Shown here piece by piece: positions 21,756 through 29,546 of a stretch of DNA of 45,451 nt. The notes beneath the pieces were generated by a model. The model ran no database searches. It worked only from the letters and a program-made list of their open reading frames with translations, and was not told where the DNA came from. Source of the stretch: an uncultured Oscillospiraceae bacterium (GTDB lineage Bacteria; Bacillota; Clostridia; Oscillospirales; Ruminococcaceae); contig CAKSEO010000021.1 of the NCBI GenBank assembly GCA_934446565.1, positions 1 to 45,451 on the forward strand, given 5' to 3'. The first letter of the stretch is position 1; the number at the start of each line of letters is the position of its first letter. A program made the translations under genes and the position numbers.

Positions 21756-23105
21756 ATGAGCTACACCAGAAAAATGACCGAGGGCAGCGAACTGAAGCAT
21801 ATCATACTTTTCACGCTGCCGTTGTTCGCCGGAAACGTATTCCAGCAGCTATACAACATCGTAGATTCCATCATCGTCGGAAAGTACCTCGGCGCGAACA
21901 AGCTTGCCGCAGTCGGAACAACCGGCTCGCTGACCTACCTCTTCAGCACGCTGTGCATAGGACTTTCCGTAGGCGCCGGTATACTGATATCCCAGCGGTT
22001 CGGCGCAGGTATGCACAAGGAAGTGCGGAAGCTCATCACCAATTCGGCGTACGTCATAATCGCGTTCGGTGCGGTCGTCACCGTGATATCCGTGGCGTTC
22101 GCGGGACTTCTCATGAAGATGATGAACACTCCGGAAAACCTCCTTCAGGACGCAACGGATTACATGCGCGCGGCGTGCTCCGGAACTATTTGCGTGGCAG
22201 CGTACAACTGGATAAATTCCGTCATGCGGTCGCTGGGCGATTCCAGAACACCGCTGATATTCCTTGTTGTGGCAAGCCTGCTGAATGTCGGACTTGACCT
22301 GCTGTTCGTTTGCGTGTTCCAGTTCGGGGTGATCGGCGCGGCGTACGCTACGGTAATTGCCCAGGGCGTGAGCGCTGCGGGCTCTATCATCGTGGGATTC
22401 CGCAAGAATCCTTACTTCAAGCTGACCCGCGAGGACGCAAAGCCAGAGGGAGCAGTATGCGGAAAGATAATCTCCACCGGGATCCCGATAGCGCTCCAGA
22501 ACGCGATGATATCCGTTTCGATGATATTCCTCCAGAGGACCGCGAACGGATTCGGAGAGACGGTCATGGCTGCGTACACCGCGACGATGCGCGTCGAGCA
22601 GCTCGTCCAGCAGCCGTTCGCCTCGATGAACGCGGCGGTTTCGACGTTCGCCGGGCAGAACATCGGCGCAGGTCTGCAAAAGCGCGTTATCCGCGGCTAT
22701 CACCGCAGCATGCTGGTAACTATTGGTTTTGCGTTGTTCATCATGGGGATATTCCTGGCGTTCGGTAATAACATCGTGGGAATGTTCGTGGACGACCCCG
22801 AAGTAATAGAGATAGGCGGTCAGGCATTAAAGCTGTCATGCCTGTTCTATGTTGCGCTGGGAACGATCCACACCACACGAGGACTGCTCAACGGCGCCGG
22901 CGACGTGGTCTACGCGATGATAAATGGCTTTGTTGAGGTCGTAGGTCGTATCGGCTTCGCGATAATCCTGGTGCATATCCCGGCGATGGGATGGTGGGCG
23001 GTATGGACGACCACCTGCCTCACCTGGGTGATAACCGCGCTGATGTCGCTTATCCGCTACTGGCAGGGCAAATGGAAGGATAAGTGCAGACTCAATGAGA
23101 TTTAA
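21756..23105 (+). CDS. MATE-family efflux transporter
   Basis: A twelve-helix multidrug and toxin extrusion antiporter in the cytoplasmic membrane, driven by Na+ or H+. It shows the family opening LKHIILFTLPLFAGNVFQQLYNIVDSIIVGKYLG (in part: TLPLFAGNVFQQLYNIVDS) and the conserved VGAGILISQRFGAG, QPFASMNAAVSTFAGQNIGAG and GRIGFAIILV segments. The length of 449 residues is normal. The ribosome binding site is AAAAGGAAC. It has no obvious regulator next to it. The substrate cannot be predicted. Confidence 0.92.
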   Translation: MSYTRKMTEGSELKHIILFTLPLFAGNVFQQLYNIVDSIIVGKYLGANKLAAVGTTGSLTYLFSTLCIGLSVGAGILISQRFGAGMHKEVRKLITNSAYVIIAFGAVVTVISVAFAGLLMKMMNTPENLLQDATDYMRAACSGTICVAAYNWINSVMRSLGDSRTPLIFLVVASLLNVGLDLLFVCVFQFGVIGAAYATVIAQGVSAAGSIIVGFRKNPYFKLTREDAKPEGAVCGKIISTGIPIALQNAMISVSMIFLQRTANGFGETVMAAYTATMRVEQLVQQPFASMNAAVSTFAGQNIGAGLQKRVIRGYHRSMLVTIGFALFIMGIFLAFGNNIVGMFVDDPEVIEIGGQALKLSCLFYVALGTIHTTRGLLNGAGDVVYAMINGFVEVVGRIGFAIILVHIPAMGWWAVWTTTCLTWVITALMSLIRYWQGKWKDKCRLNEI

Positions 23106-23131
23106 CACCGCAGAAGAAACTGCATAACAAA

Positions 23132-23160
23132 ACGGGAGCATTTATCCAGAATGCTCCCGT
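23132..23160. terminator. Bidirectional terminator
   Basis: A 10-bp stem ACGGGAGCAT/ATGCTCCCGT followed by ACTTTTT on the plus strand lies between the convergent MATE and HAD genes. Confidence 0.85.
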
Positions 23161-23165
23161 ACTTT

Positions 23166-23822
23166 TTACGGATTTATCCTCTCGATTATCGCCGGGACGT
23201 CCGCAAGCGAATCCGCCTTTGCAAATATCCGCGCCATGAGCTCCTCGTCCGGCTGTGTTAGATCAGGCACCATCACCGTCACGCAACCTGCGTCAGAAGC
23301 GCTTCGAACGCCATTCGGGGAATCCTCCAGAGCCATGCACTCGTTCGCCGGAAGTCCAAGCTGCTGCGCCGCGTAAAGGTAAATATCCGGCTTAGGCTTA
23401 CCATTTTCCACCATCGACGCGCAAACTATCCTGCTGAATCTCCCCAGCAATCCGACCTGTCCTAAGTAATCCTCCGTACGCTGGATGTCGGTAGCTGTTG
23501 CAATGGCGGCGGGTATCCCCTTGCTGTCCAGGTGATCCAGCAGTTCGGTTATTCCCGGCTTGGTTTCAAGCCCGTGCTCCGAAAGGTGCTGTTTCATCAG
23601 CTCCATGCGGCGGTCGCGTATCTTCACATAGTCGAAATCCTCGCCGAATATCCCCTGCAAATATGGTATAGCGAACTTCCGTGCTAATGAGCGGATATTC
23701 AGCGCGTGTTCCCTCTGCATTGGGAATCCTGCCTCATTCGCCGCCTGGCACCAGTACTTTACAAGGAGCTTCTCCGTATCAAGGATAAGCCCGTCCATAT
23801 CAAAAATCACTGCTTTTATCAT
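23166..23822 (-). CDS. HAD-family sugar-phosphatase/phosphoglucomutase-like hydrolase
   Basis: A haloacid-dehalogenase-superfamily enzyme of the beta-phosphoglucomutase-like type with a helical cap. Motif I is DMDGLILDTE, with the two catalytic Asp residues; motif II contains a Thr in AIATATD; motif III/IV are GKPKPDIYL and ALEDSPNGVRSASDAG. The 218-residue length is normal. Candidate substrates are sugar phosphates. It starts nine bases after the rluA-like stop and is the third gene of a DUF3810-rluA-HAD operon. Ribosome binding site GAGGT. Confidence 0.88.
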   Translation of the reverse strand: MIKAVIFDMDGLILDTEKLLVKYWCQAANEAGFPMQREHALNIRSLARKFAIPYLQGIFGEDFDYVKIRDRRMELMKQHLSEHGLETKPGITELLDHLDSKGIPAAIATATDIQRTEDYLGQVGLLGRFSRIVCASMVENGKPKPDIYLYAAQQLGLPANECMALEDSPNGVRSASDAGCVTVMVPDLTQPDEELMARIFAKADSLADVPAIIERINP

Positions 23823-23831
23823 AAATATACC

Positions 23832-24674
23832 TCACTTTATTAACTCCGACATATCCGCAGGCAGCGGAGCAGTCAGACTTATTTTCTCGTTCGTCACCGG
23901 CTGAGTAAATCTTACCTCACCGCAATGTAACGCATGCCGCCCCATCTCCGACATGTCCCCGCCGTACATCTCATCGCCACACAGCGGATATCCTATGTAC
24001 GACATGTGCACGCGTATCTGATGAGTACGCCCGGTTTCCAGCGTCACCCGCAGCAGAGGGTGAACGTCACTCCCACCGACACGTTCAAAGTGCGTTACCG
24101 CGCGCTGCCCGTCCGGAGTCACGCGCCGCGTAATTATGCTGTCCCCCGCCCTGCCGATGGGAGCGTCAACAGTGTCCCCCGGCGGCATTCCGCAGGTAAC
24201 TGCGTAGTAAATCTTTGAAAGCGTCCCGGACAGCACACACGCAGCGTACTGATTCTTAGCGCAGACGCAAAGTCCGCTCGTGTTGCGATCCAGGCGGTTT
24301 ATCGGCCGGAACGGCAGTCCCGTGTACTTTGCCGCAAAAAAGTTAGCAAGCGTGTCTCCGCGATGACGGACAGACGGGTGCACCGGCATGTACGGTGGCT
24401 TGTCGAACACAACGACATCCTCGTCCTCATATATTACAGGAGCATTCAGCGCAGCATTAGGTTCGGCGCTTTCAGAATCGTCGGAGAACATAACGCACAG
24501 CTCCTCGCCTGCCCTTACCGCGTCCACCGTCCGCAGCAGTTCCCCGTTCCGGCTGAGCCCTCCGGTCTGTTTCAGACGTATCAGCGCCCGGCGCGAGAAT
24601 CCCCTTGCTTTTAGGAAAACCTGCGCCTGAGCACCGTCAAACTCCACCGGGACTGTCAGTTTCAGTTCCCTCAT
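23832..24674 (-). CDS. RluA-family pseudouridine synthase
   Basis: An RNA-modifying enzyme that converts uridine to pseudouridine in rRNA or tRNA. An S4-like RNA-binding segment occupies the first ~60 residues (FSRRALIRLKQTGGLSRNGE). The catalytic motif INRLDRNTSGLCV contains the active-site Asp. RVTLETGRTHQIRVHMSYIG (split as RVTLETGRTHQIRVH) and IGYPLCGDEMYGG are family signatures. At 280 residues it is normal. It overlaps the DUF3810 gene by four bases (ATGA). The modified site is unknown. Confidence 0.92.
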   Translation of the reverse strand: MRELKLTVPVEFDGAQAQVFLKARGFSRRALIRLKQTGGLSRNGELLRTVDAVRAGEELCVMFSDDSESAEPNAALNAPVIYEDEDVVVFDKPPYMPVHPSVRHRGDTLANFFAAKYTGLPFRPINRLDRNTSGLCVCAKNQYAACVLSGTLSKIYYAVTCGMPPGDTVDAPIGRAGDSIITRRVTPDGQRAVTHFERVGGSDVHPLLRVTLETGRTHQIRVHMSYIGYPLCGDEMYGGDMSEMGRHALHCGEVRFTQPVTNEKISLTAPLPADMSELIK

Positions 24675-25816
24675 GAGCCTGAACCCTCCGATAATGTCTT
24701 ATAGTAGTACGCAAGTATAAGGTCAGTTACCCTACCGTAGCTGCGGGTGCCGTCAGACACGCCCTGTGCCTTGATGAACCCATCGTTGACCGCACTGGAG
24801 GCTGTCTGTACCTCGCCCTTGAAGCTATCGATGTACTCGTTTTCGGCTGTGAAATCACGGCGCATTCCATCGGTGGTGCACTCATAGACCTCCCGCCACA
24901 TGTCCTTATCGTAGGCATACAGCGAATTCGAACAGAACTTGAACGCGTTCATATAGCCGGAATACCGGAACTCGGGGTACTCGCTGTTTATGCAGGAAAG
25001 ATACGCCAGGAAATTACACTCGTTCTCAAACGCTATCCCCCGGGAGTGCGCGCTTTCGTGGCTTGCCGTGAACGGTATGGACAGGTCGGGCTGTTCGATA
25101 TTGACGTTGCATTCAGCAAGGAACGGGAAATACATCCCGGTTATCCCAGTGTAGCTCCAGTAATAGGAAAGCTGTACCGGTTTCTGCCTGCCGATACTCG
25201 TCCAGAGGAACGGGTAATCCTCCACCAGCTTTTCGTAACCGCTCCCGGTGCGTGATAGCTCCGTATAGATATCTTCACTGAACTGCACGCACCCGTTTTC
25301 ATCCTCAGTGAGGTACTCGCGCTCCTTCGCAGCATGAGCTGCGAGGTCTTTACAGACCGCAGCAAGGAACTCAGCTGGCTTCGGCGAGGTGTCCAGTTCC
25401 ATAAGGCTCTCCATGCTGAGCCTGTAGTAATTTGCGCCGTGGGCGGTCATGTAGATGAATGCAGCAAATGACAGGAATCCTGCCAGAAATCGTCCCGCTT
25501 TTATAGCGGTGCGTTTCCGGGAAGGGCTCTTTTTCATGTGGACGATGAACACCACAATAATCGCAATGACCGCAGGGAGCGCAAGCACAGCACATATCTC
25601 GGTAAGCGACATCGGTATCAGCGAAGTCACAAACCCCACCGGAACAGTGAACGCCTTGAATAATCCCCGCGAAACGGCATATTCAGTGAACTCCGGAAAC
25701 ATTGGCAGCAGAAAATACATAGCCGCAGCCAGGGCCAGCGGAATAAAAATCCAAACGGTCTTCAGAACACGGCGTGGCGTTATACGCGCTTTTTTTCGGT
25801 CAGTTCTATCTGTCAT
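24671..25816 (-). CDS. DUF3810 membrane protein with zinc-protease-like motif
   Basis: An integral membrane protein of the DUF3810 family. About three membrane helices lie in the first 140 residues (VWIFIPLALAAAMYFLL, TEICAVLALPAVIAIIVVF, FLAGFLSFAAFIYMTA). A large extracytoplasmic part follows, with the HESAHSRGIAFENECNFLAYLSC segment (quoted: HESAHSRGIAFENE), which resembles an HExxH metalloprotease site with a downstream Glu, suggesting a membrane-anchored zinc peptidase. That activity is an inference. I chose the ATG at 25816 over the one at 25846, because the first lies within the promoter's -10 neighbourhood and has no ribosome binding site. First gene of the operon. Confidence 0.8.
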   Translation of the reverse strand: MTDRTDRKKARITPRRVLKTVWIFIPLALAAAMYFLLPMFPEFTEYAVSRGLFKAFTVPVGFVTSLIPMSLTEICAVLALPAVIAIIVVFIVHMKKSPSRKRTAIKAGRFLAGFLSFAAFIYMTAHGANYYRLSMESLMELDTSPKPAEFLAAVCKDLAAHAAKEREYLTEDENGCVQFSEDIYTELSRTGSGYEKLVEDYPFLWTSIGRQKPVQLSYYWSYTGITGMYFPFLAECNVNIEQPDLSIPFTASHESAHSRGIAFENECNFLAYLSCINSEYPEFRYSGYMNAFKFCSNSLYAYDKDMWREVYECTTDGMRRDFTAENEYIDSFKGEVQTASSAVNDGFIKAQGVSDGTRSYGRVTDLILAYYYKTLSEGSGS

Positions 25817-25848
25817 CTGATGCTTCCCCCCGCTCTGTTGATACATTA

Positions 25849-25877
25849 ATTATACATTACAAGGCGTGATACGTCAA
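25849..25877 (-). promoter_or_regulatory. Promoter of the DUF3810-rluA-HAD operon
   Basis: Minus-strand TTGACG (25872-25877) and TATAAT (25849-25854), spacer 17. It is back to back with the tRNA-Leu promoter, with an A/T hairpin (TTTCTCAAAAAA / TTTTTTGAGAAA, about 25879-25908) between them. Confidence 0.7.
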
Positions 25878-25913
25878 GTTTCTCAAAAAATTTTATTTTT
25901 TTGAGAAAACCAC

Positions 25914-25942
25914 TTGACAAACGCGAAAGAATGTGATAAAAT
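25914..25942 (+). promoter_or_regulatory. Promoter of tRNA-Leu
   Basis: TTGACA (25914-25919) and TAAAAT (25937-25942) are 17 bases apart. The transcript would carry a ~125-base leader with a GTTGCT-GATG-AGCAAC hairpin before the mature tRNA. Confidence 0.65.
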
Positions 25943-26077
25943 ATATACGTTGCTGATGAGCAACAGGATGTTAAAATTTGAGTTATCTCGATTTTTAAAA
26001 GCGGATAAAACCGCCTCGGTTTTTCCGGGAGCTTACTTCCGGTGTTTCTGTCGAGTAATATCAGAAACGATTCATAC

Positions 26078-26164
26078 GCAGGTGTGGCGGAATTGGCAGA
26101 CGCGCTAGCTTCAGGTGCTAGTGATCGCAAGGTCATGTGGGTTCAAGTCCCGTCACCTGCACCA
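26078..26164 (+). tRNA. tRNA-Leu (anticodon CAG)
   Basis: The acceptor stem GCAGGTG/CACCTGC closes, and a CTAGC-TTCAGGT-GCTAG anticodon arm gives CAG. The long variable arm of a class II tRNA is present (GTGATCGCAAGGTCAT region), the T arm has GGTTCAAGTCC and CCA is encoded. It reads CUG codons. It is the likely integration site for the neighbouring integrase. Confidence 0.96.
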
Positions 26165-26174
26165 AAGAGATGGT

Positions 26175-26213
26175 TCCGTGAATGGCTTTAATAAGCTGTT
26201 CACGGGATTTTTT
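26175..26213 (+). terminator. Terminator after tRNA-Leu
   Basis: TCCGTGAA pairs with TTCACGGGA, followed by ATTTTTTTATTTT. It lies just beyond the tRNA 3' end, so it may belong to the integrated DNA. Confidence 0.75.
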
Positions 26214-26270
26214 TATTTTCGGAAAAGACGTTTGTCCATTACAAGTCCTTTATGTGTCCTTTACTGGAAA

Positions 26271-27458
26271 TCAGCCTGCTTCCGATTTCTTATCCGAGAA
26301 ATCAAGCACAGCCGCTATTGCTTCGCCTGTTCTTGCCTGAGCTTCCCTGATTGCATGAAAGTAGATATTGGTCGTTGTGCTGATATTTGAATGACCCAGC
26401 GCACTTGAAACTGTTGCTGTGTCCACCCCGGCATTGATGAGAACGGTCGCGTTGAAATGCCTGAGCGAATGGATATCGCAGAATCGCATTCCATGCCTTT
26501 CGGTAAACTCGCGCTGCCATTTATACGGAGAACCTCTGTGAAGCGGTTTTCCTATTTCAGTCACGAACAGCCTGTCGCTGTCTATCCACTTTGTGCCAAG
26601 ATTTTCCTTGTTCTTTAGCTGGCTTTCTCTCAGCTCTGAAAGGACATCAAACACCTGTTGCGGAAGTTTGAGAGAACGTATCGAGCTTTTGGTTTTCGGT
26701 GTATCTGTATAATTGCCGTCCGTTACCGTGTAGTTTGAGGTACGGCGAACGCTTATCACGTTGTTTTCCCAGTCCACGTCTTTCCACTCAAGCCCCATAA
26801 GTTCACCGTTTCGGAATCCGCTGTATACTGCCAGAGTAAGGAACGCTTTGTATTTCAGTGGAGCATACTGGTTTACCAGCTTAAAGAGCTGTTTCATTTC
26901 CTCAACGGTATAGATTTCTTTTTCCTTTTTTTCACCTTTGGGGACGAAAATATGATTGCAAGGATTAGAGTCTATCATATCAAATCTCAATGCGTAATTG
27001 AACACATCTGAAAGAAAATTGAGATGATGAACGATGGATTTCCTTGACAGCGGCTTTCCTGTTTTCATGTTTTTGCCATTCTTCGCCATGTCATCAACAA
27101 AAGCCTGAATCTGACCGCGCGTTATGGAATCAACACGCAAATGCCCAAAGGCTGCATAAACTCTGATTGTAGTGTTTTTCATTCTCTGGAACGTCGTCTT
27201 TTTCAGATTGACCCTTGCGAAGTCGTTAAGCCACTTCTCGGCAAATTCCTTGAACTTGACGTTTACAGTAACAATGCCCTTTTTGCAGTATTCCTCGAAC
27301 ATTATTGTCTGCCGTGCAACTTCTTTTTCAATCTGCCGTTCGGTCATGCCCGGCGTCGGTTTCCATGTTTTTGTATGTATAACCTGCCGATACTCCGAAT
27401 CGTACCCTGCGCTGACGCGGATCTGATATGAGTTTCCGCGTTTCCTTACGTTTGCCAT
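26271..27458 (-). CDS. int: Phage-type tyrosine integrase
   Basis: A 395-residue tyrosine recombinase of the Tn916/phage Int type. An N-terminal arm-binding domain (MANVRKRGNSYQIRVSAGYD) precedes a core-binding SAM-like domain (residues about 65-165). The catalytic set is intact: Arg in YSGFRNGELMGLEW, HxxR in DIHSLRHFNATV, His in LGHSNISTTT and the Tyr in NIYFHAI. It catalyses integration and excision by site-specific recombination. It lies about 105 bases from, and points toward, the 3' end of tRNA-Leu, the classical arrangement. It has its own promoter and leader, related to that of the excisionase. Confidence 0.93.
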   Translation of the reverse strand: MANVRKRGNSYQIRVSAGYDSEYRQVIHTKTWKPTPGMTERQIEKEVARQTIMFEEYCKKGIVTVNVKFKEFAEKWLNDFARVNLKKTTFQRMKNTTIRVYAAFGHLRVDSITRGQIQAFVDDMAKNGKNMKTGKPLSRKSIVHHLNFLSDVFNYALRFDMIDSNPCNHIFVPKGEKKEKEIYTVEEMKQLFKLVNQYAPLKYKAFLTLAVYSGFRNGELMGLEWKDVDWENNVISVRRTSNYTVTDGNYTDTPKTKSSIRSLKLPQQVFDVLSELRESQLKNKENLGTKWIDSDRLFVTEIGKPLHRGSPYKWQREFTERHGMRFCDIHSLRHFNATVLINAGVDTATVSSALGHSNISTTTNIYFHAIREAQARTGEAIAAVLDFSDKKSEAG

Positions 27459-27503
27459 AAGTCCTGATTACCTCCTGAGTCAGACTTTATGACGTGCATT
27501 CAC
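27456..27503 (-). repeat. Leader repeat upstream of int
   Basis: This 48-base stretch (minus strand: GTGCACGTCATAAAGTC.. then an AGGAGGTAATC ribosome site and ATG) is closely similar to 27879-27924 upstream of the excisionase unit. Both contain the inverted core TCAGACTT(T)ATGACGTGC on the plus strand, so it may be a shared regulatory or recombination-protein site. Confidence 0.6.
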
Positions 27504-27510
27504 GGCTATT

Positions 27511-27539
27511 ATTTTACCACAAAACCGCTTTTCAGTCAA
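27511..27539 (-). promoter_or_regulatory. int promoter
   Basis: Minus-strand TTGACT (27534-27539) and TAAAAT (27511-27516), spacer 17 bases. Confidence 0.65.
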
Positions 27540-27564
27540 GCGGAATGTGTTAGCCGTTCTGTCG

Positions 27565-27840
27565 TCAAAGGCTGTCAAAATATTCAAGTAACGAGGATTT
27601 GGAAACGAAAACTCGAGCTCTCTTTCCCTCGCCTGCCCTGAAAGACTGAATTTTGCCTCTGGCAATCAGAACACGAATGGAATGGTCGGATACCCCTTTG
27701 ATAAGCTCTGTACATTCATGCACGGTAAGCATTTCACGCGGACCGTCCTTAACAGCTTTCTGTTCTTCCGGTATGTCAACCATCTGGTCAAGCAGAAGGG
27801 ATAACTGCGAAATAAGATAAGATTTCTGCTCTGAGGTCAT
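27565..27840 (-). CDS. Excisionase-like helix-turn-helix protein
   Basis: A 91-residue protein with a MerR/excisionase-type winged helix at the C-terminus: MLTVHECTELIKGVSDHSIRVLIARGKI (in part HECTELIKGVSDHSIRVLIA) followed by KRARVFVSKSSLLEYFDSL. This pattern is typical of small Xis proteins that direct an integrase toward excision. It lies upstream of int on the same strand. Its ATG overlaps the stop of a 14-codon upstream ORF (ATGA), suggesting coupled translation. The excisionase role is inferred from size, fold and position. Confidence 0.75.
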   Translation of the reverse strand: MTSEQKSYLISQLSLLLDQMVDIPEEQKAVKDGPREMLTVHECTELIKGVSDHSIRVLIARGKIQSFRAGEGKRARVFVSKSSLLEYFDSL

Positions 27841-27881
27841 ATTGTTGTCCTCCTAACAGTTATAATAAGTACCATTGCCAT
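27837..27881 (-). CDS. Short upstream ORF coupled to the excisionase
   Basis: A 14-residue ORF (MAMVLIITVRRTTI) is preceded by GGAGGTAATC about ten bases before its ATG. Its TGA stop overlaps the ATG of the excisionase gene. It carries its own AGGAGG (the Arg-Arg codons), which is the ribosome binding site of the downstream gene. The pattern suggests a leader peptide that controls access to that site. Too short for homology; translation is unproven. Confidence 0.45.
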   Translation of the reverse strand: MAMVLIITVRRTTI

Positions 27882-27924
27882 AATCCGATTACCTCCAGTT
27901 TCAGACTTATGACGTGCGTTTCAC
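27879..27924 (-). repeat. Leader repeat upstream of the excisionase unit
   Basis: Second copy of the leader found upstream of int, sharing ATTACCTCC, TCAGACTTATGACGTGC and TTCAC blocks in the same order. Confidence 0.6.
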
Positions 27925-27930
27925 AAGTAA

Positions 27931-27959
27931 AGTTTAACACATTAAAGCCTGAAAGTCAA
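27931..27959 (-). promoter_or_regulatory. Promoter of the excisionase unit
   Basis: Minus-strand TTGACT (27954-27959) and TAAACT (27931-27936), spacer 17 bases, in the same position relative to the leader repeat as the int promoter. Confidence 0.6.
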
Positions 27960-28540
27960 GACGGCAAAGCACAATCCCCTCACCATTTTATTGAATTTGA
28001 GCACAATTACCAATAAACCAGCAAAGATTTGTGCAAAATCACAGCAAAGAATCTAATAAAATAACCGAAGCGTAAAGGACGAGCAGAAATGCCCGTCCTT
28101 TTCTGCTTTGGCGTGTCAATGCAGACCCAGGTAGTACGCACCCTGGCATGGGACTTTCACCCCTGCCCATTCCTATGGGACAAGCCGTCGCCGGAAGTAT
28201 CATTATAACTGTGTCCTCCGCGCTCGTTCCTTTAAGGAGTTCCCTATGCGTTTAGGGTTCCTGCGGACTGTCGGCAGGTGGCGGCATATCTGTTATTCTC
28301 GCGCGGTAAATTGGTGGTCACGGATAATGAGATATTCCGTCAGATCAACAGCAGGAATTTTGTGGCACGTCTTTAAGGACATCAGTTTGTTGTTATCTGC
28401 ATTGCTATTTAGTTGTCAAGGAACTGAGAAGGAACTAAAGCGGCGTAATGTTTCCGGATAATGAGATTAGTCCGACTCTCCGAAAAGGAGTGGTTTTGTT
28501 TCCGCCGCTTATTTGTTCCTATATCTATTATAGCACAAAA
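27960..28540. other. Long non-coding, hairpin-rich stretch
   Basis: About 580 bases without a convincing gene. It holds a hairpin AAAGGACG/CGTCCTTT at about 28074-28102, which looks like a terminator on the plus strand, and a GC-rich structured block at 28120-28200. A CTCC-GAAAA-GGAG hairpin lies near 28480. The phrase CGGATAATGAGAT occurs twice (about 28320 and 28458). On the minus strand the structured block contains GGGTGAAAGTCCC next to GGAA and GCGTACT, reminiscent of cobalamin-riboswitch or group II intron pieces, but neither consensus is complete. The single 71-codon ORF here has no ribosome binding site. Confidence 0.4.
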
Positions 28541-28557
28541 TATAGTGGTTTTGTATG

Positions 28558-28587
28558 ACAATGTGTCGTAAGAATATGACACATTGT
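28558..28587. promoter_or_regulatory. Palindromic operator candidate for the first XRE regulator
   Basis: Perfect 10-base arms, ACAATGTGTC and GACACATTGT, are separated by ten bases, one helical turn, about 57-86 bases upstream of the XRE start. It is probably the repressor's own binding site. Confidence 0.6.
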
Positions 28588-28643
28588 AGGTTGAAAAACC
28601 ATCGTAAATGTTATATACTAATCTCCGGGAAGGAGGTGTAAAC

Positions 28644-28958
28644 ATGGCGGTGTCTTATAAGAATAGGATTCGTTCCCTGCGAAAGAAACTTAAAATGACC
28701 CAGGAACAGATGGCTGAACAGCTCTTCATAGACCAGACCACGCTTTCCATGTATGAATGTGGAAACAGAGATATCCCAGTTAGTATTCTTATGGAATTAT
28801 CGACGATTTATGGCGTTTCCATGGATTATCTGCTCTGTAAAATCGATTTTGCCGTTCTGGATGATGAACTTGTCCGCACCCAGACAAAGGAGCTTATCGA
28901 CAGTCTGAGCGCAGTGCAGGTGATTGAGGTCAAAGGATACATTCGCAGAATGATATAG
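28644..28958 (+). CDS. XRE-family transcriptional regulator
   Basis: A 104-residue Cro/CI-type regulator. The helix-turn-helix spans RIRSLRKKLKMTQEQMAEQLFIDQTTLSMYECG (recognition part: MAEQLFIDQTTLSMYECG), and a short C-terminal tail follows, with no peptidase or metal site. I chose the ATG at 28644 with AAGGAGGTG upstream; an in-frame ATG at 28608 lies in the promoter. The palindrome upstream suggests autoregulation. It faces away from int and may be the element's repressor. Confidence 0.88.
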   Translation: MAVSYKNRIRSLRKKLKMTQEQMAEQLFIDQTTLSMYECGNRDIPVSILMELSTIYGVSMDYLLCKIDFAVLDDELVRTQTKELIDSLSAVQVIEVKGYIRRMI

Positions 28959-29017
28959 AGCAAATCTCAGGACGACTGATCCTTATAATCAAAAAGACAC
29001 CTAGCCAAAAAGAAATT

Positions 29018-29043
29018 AAGACTTCCGATTTTTCGAAAGTCTT
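29018..29043. terminator. Bidirectional terminator between XRE genes
   Basis: An imperfect stem AAGACTTCCGA/TCGAAAGTCTT between the convergent first and second XRE genes. Confidence 0.6.
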
Positions 29044-29260
29044 ACTCATTATTCTCTTTGTTATCCGGAACGAACACCATGATGTCGTTCAGATTGCAGT
29101 CTAATGTATTACACAGCTCATTGATCGTGAAAGTTGTTATTGCCTTGTTGTGCTTCATTCGATCAATAAGACCTTTGCTGACGCCGTAGCTGTTTATCAG
29201 CTTATATGTACTTATGCCATGTTCGGCAAGGTATGCCCAGAAAGGGTCGTAATTTATCAT
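29042..29260 (-). CDS. Small XRE/Cro-type DNA-binding protein
   Basis: A 72-residue protein that is little more than a helix-turn-helix: FWAYLAEHGISTYKLINSYGVSKGLIDRMK, then TINELCNTLDCNLNDIM (the last helix with the family's LCxxLxCxxxDI pattern). AGGTGAT lies before the ATG. Such short regulators are common in integrated elements. The target is unknown. Confidence 0.82.
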   Translation of the reverse strand: MINYDPFWAYLAEHGISTYKLINSYGVSKGLIDRMKHNKAITTFTINELCNTLDCNLNDIMVFVPDNKENNE

Positions 29261-29405
29261 AATATCACCTATCTTATATTATAATGGGTAAAAAGTGTAT
29301 TGCATATACCCGATAAATAGGGTGAAACAAACGCTGAGCATTTGTTTCATATCACAATGCCTTGCACATACGTCCGCCTCCGGCGTACTCCGTGCATATC
29401 GGCAA

Positions 29406-29455
29406 ATCATGCTATATCCTGTCTGATATGGCATGATGACAGAATATAGCATGAT
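29406..29455. promoter_or_regulatory. Large inverted repeat in the XRE divergent region
   Basis: Arms of 18 bases (29406-29423 and 29438-29455, starting ATCATGCTATATCCTGTC) match at 17 of 18 positions around a 14-base loop. The motif GCATGATGACAG also occurs twice in direct orientation (29431 and 29449). It lies between divergent XRE genes (29260 minus and 29547 plus), fitting an operator with several half-sites, or a cruciform-forming site. Confidence 0.6.
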
Positions 29456-29546
29456 GACAGGTGGTATTTCCAATCACAGCATTCAGTAACCATATCATGG
29501 CAGAGTTACCTATATCAAGATTGACATTAAGCAAGAGGTAGACAAA

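Noticed and set aside
28246..28461. 71-codon plus-strand ORF in the non-coding stretch
   Set aside because: No ribosome site, no recognisable family, and it overlaps the hairpin-rich block.
29431..29460. Direct repeats GCATGATGACAG as a possible small CRISPR
   Set aside because: There are only two copies with a short gap, within an inverted repeat; no cas gene is present.
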